Positions 62,376-64,000 of a stretch of 64,000 bases of DNA are shown in pieces; the first letter of the stretch is position 1; each line of letters starts with the position of its first letter. The stretch is from Hydrangea macrophylla. Its lineage: Eukaryota; Streptophyta; Magnoliopsida; Cornales; Hydrangeaceae. The stretch lies in assembly GCA_033977485.1 (NCBI GenBank), contig CM066994.1, positions 84,754,871-84,818,870 of the forward strand. Direction: 5' to 3'. A model generated the notes under the pieces. It was not told the origin of the DNA. It did no database searches and worked only from the letters and a program-made list of their open reading frames with translations. The position numbers and the translations under genes are program-made.

Positions 62376-63128
62376 CAGTCCGTTTGGTATGAATGTAAAA
62401 TAGAATAGAATTGAATTGGAGAGAATAGAAAAGAAAAGAAAAGAGTAGAATTGATTTGCAATTCTAATTCTCTTGTTTGGTTTGAAACAGAAATAGAAAG
62501 AATAAAATTGAAAAGAGTTAAAATACTTCCTAAAATATCCCCTACCTTAAACCTAATTTACCCAAACACACCGGAGAAGACGACCGGAGAAGACGAAGAA
62601 GACGACCGAAGAAGAAGAAGAAGAAGATCAGACGAAGAAGAAGAATAAGAGATCAGAAGAAGAAGGAAGAAGAACGAAGAAGAAGAGATCAGAAGAAGAA
62701 GAAGAACGAAGAAGAAGAGAACGAAGAAGACGAAGAAGAACGAAGAAGAAGAGATCAGAAGAAGGAGAAGAACGAAGAAGAAGAGAACGAAGAAGACGAA
62801 GAAGAACGAAGAAGAAGAGATCAGAAGAAGGACGAAGAAGAACGAAGAAGACGAAGAATAGATCAGAAGAAGAACGAAGAAGAAGAGATACGGAGAAGAA
62901 CGAAGAAGACGAAGTAGATTTGGGGTATTTTGGGAAAAACACATTCTGAGACTGAATTCTCACCAAATCCGACCATTTTTGGTCGGATTTATAAACAGCC
63001 CAAAACAAGAATTGGGTAGAATTCAAAATGAATTCATTTCTTGTTTTGTGTCATACCAAACACAAGAATTCCACAAAATAGAATTGCAAATGAATTCTAT
63101 TCTACTTTGTGCCATACCAAACAGGGGG
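62376..63128. mobile_element. Tourist/Harbinger-like MITE containing the GAA tract, 753 bp
   Basis: Ends CAGTCCGTTTGGTATG and CATACCAAACAGGGGG are inverted repeats, flanked by TAA on both sides (62373-62375, 63129-63131), the usual 3-bp duplication of PIF/Harbinger elements. Subterminal AATAGAATTG/CAATTCTATT repeats. No transposase. Confidence 0.6.
62572..62922 (+). repeat. (GAA)n purine tract, about 350 bp
   Basis: Imperfect GAAGAAGAC/GAAGAACGA repeats with higher-order duplication (GAAGAAGAGATCAGAAGAAG recurs). The serine/phenylalanine- or lysine/glutamate-rich frames across it are artefacts. Confidence 0.85.
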
Positions 63129-63688
63129 TAAGTCATTTACATTGTCAAATTTCAGAACTCAAATGACTTTTATCAAATGAATGGGCCTACAAATATTTGC
63201 AATACCAACTTACTTTCATACCCTTCCAAATGTCTATAAATAAAAAACTTGAACCCAATTTTTATATTGTGCTCTGTTGTCCAATTTTATTATTATTATT
63301 TTTTTCCTCACAATGGTTGGTTGAGTGTCACCCAAGATCCAATTATTGATAACTTACAGTCACAAAATAATTGAGTGTCTTCATCTCCATGATTATGTTT
63401 TTTTTTTATTATTATTTTTTTATGATTAATGAAAATGTTAATTCTTGTTGAATTCATTAAGCCGTAGAGATTCATATATTAACATTATATTGCAAACGTT
63501 CATACTAGCATTTAGCAGCATTGTAGGTGAAAGTTGACTAAGAGAATGGTTGTTGATCCAAAATTTGGTAGTTTGGATGAAATCTACCATTGGAGCAGTT
63601 TTGACAAAATATAGCTTTTTGGTACTGTAGCAGTGTCAATTATAGCTTTGAGATGGAAAAAATAACTTTTTGCATTGGAGATGCTCTT

Positions 63689-64000
63689 AGGGCATTATCA
63701 ATTTCCACTAACAATTACTAACACACTCTATCTCTTTCTTAGTAGTAGTGTGGAGCCCACTACGGACCCCACAGTACCACTAGGAGAGAGACAGGGTCGG
63801 TCCTGAGCTTTAGGGGGCCCAAAGCGAATTTTTAAAATGGGGCCCGTGCTTATACGGGCATTTGGGGGTAGCGCCTCCGAAGATTTATTTTTTGGAGTCT
63901 ACGTATACATAATTATGCGTATATATTGGTTTTCAATGTCACATTGCAAAATGTGCTAACAATTTGCAGCATAATTAGATACTTATTTGAACAACTAATA
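63689..64000. other. Distal flank with start of a dispersed repeat
   Basis: No gene. From about 63793 the sequence GGGTCGGTCCTGAGC...GGGGGCCCAAAGCG resembles a repeat common in plant genomes; it continues outside the window. Confidence 0.35.

Larger units (their letters stand above)
62267..63688. mobile_element. Possible outer MITE-like repeat
   Basis: AGAGCATCTCTAATGG at the left and CATTGGAGATGCTCTT at the right are near-perfect inverted repeats, typical of plant MITE ends; TTA is found beside each end. The two halves share phrases such as CCAAATTT, and the inner element 62376-63128 is nested. Confidence 0.4.

Noticed and set aside
62558..63026. Ser/Phe/Leu-rich minus-strand frames of 128-132 residues
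   Set aside because: Translation of the (TTC)n complement of a microsatellite inside a MITE.

Overview
The window is nuclear DNA of a flowering plant, most probably a woody eudicot. The evidence is GT-AG spliced genes, Ty1/copia and Ty3/gypsy elements with plant-type primer-binding sites, TRIMs, a Helitron, MITEs, (GA)n/(CT)n microsatellites and a plant-specific DUF630/DUF632 gene. I see no bacterial or organellar genes, no tRNA or rRNA, and cannot name the species.

One host gene dominates. A DUF630/DUF632 (NRG2-like) gene lies on the minus strand from its ATG at 61135 to its stop at 20526. Four exons (59629-61135, 58191-58405, 27266-27489, 20526-21309) join in frame into a 909-residue protein. 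The gene is about 40.6 kb long because of a 5.96 kb intron 3 and a 30.7 kb intron 2 filled with retrotransposons.

1-20.5 kb, downstream of the host gene, is nested transposon debris: a copia LTR with its primer-binding site (828-2298), a probable gypsy LTR (to 3972), a gypsy LTR split by a solo LTR (5485-7915, TSD CTTAA), a decayed chromovirus pol (8137-10670), and its 3' LTR, which was hit by a second solo LTR (11742-17756, TSD CCTTA). That solo LTR carries a Helitron (itself carrying a MITE) and a copia solo LTR (TSD CAACT). Intron 3 (21310-27265) holds a TRIM and a ruined copia element.

Intron 2 (27490-58190) holds a decayed copia element (27949-32692), an apparently intact young 19.4 kb Tat-type gypsy element (33127-52487, identical-length 1539 bp LTRs, TSD CATAG), another copia element (52572-56506) interrupted by an inverted copia gag, a hAT-like MITE and TRIM pieces, and an intact TRIM (56634-57023, TSD GATGG).

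The Tat element is the most striking object. Its gag-protease and pol share one frame, separated by a single UGA followed by CGG. Between pol and the 3' LTR lies a 10 kb antisense gene block: a spliced 1059-residue plant-mobile-domain protein and three small paralogous coiled-coil-like proteins with a shared N-terminal DGWRG motif, with TATA boxes upstream. A second theme is arrays of short self-complementary words (TTCGATCGATCGAA, AAACCGGTTT, TGCCGCTGCGGCA) sitting just upstream of LTR TATA boxes in several LTR families. Upstream of the host gene (61.2-64 kb) are nested MITE-like repeats with a 350 bp GAA tract.
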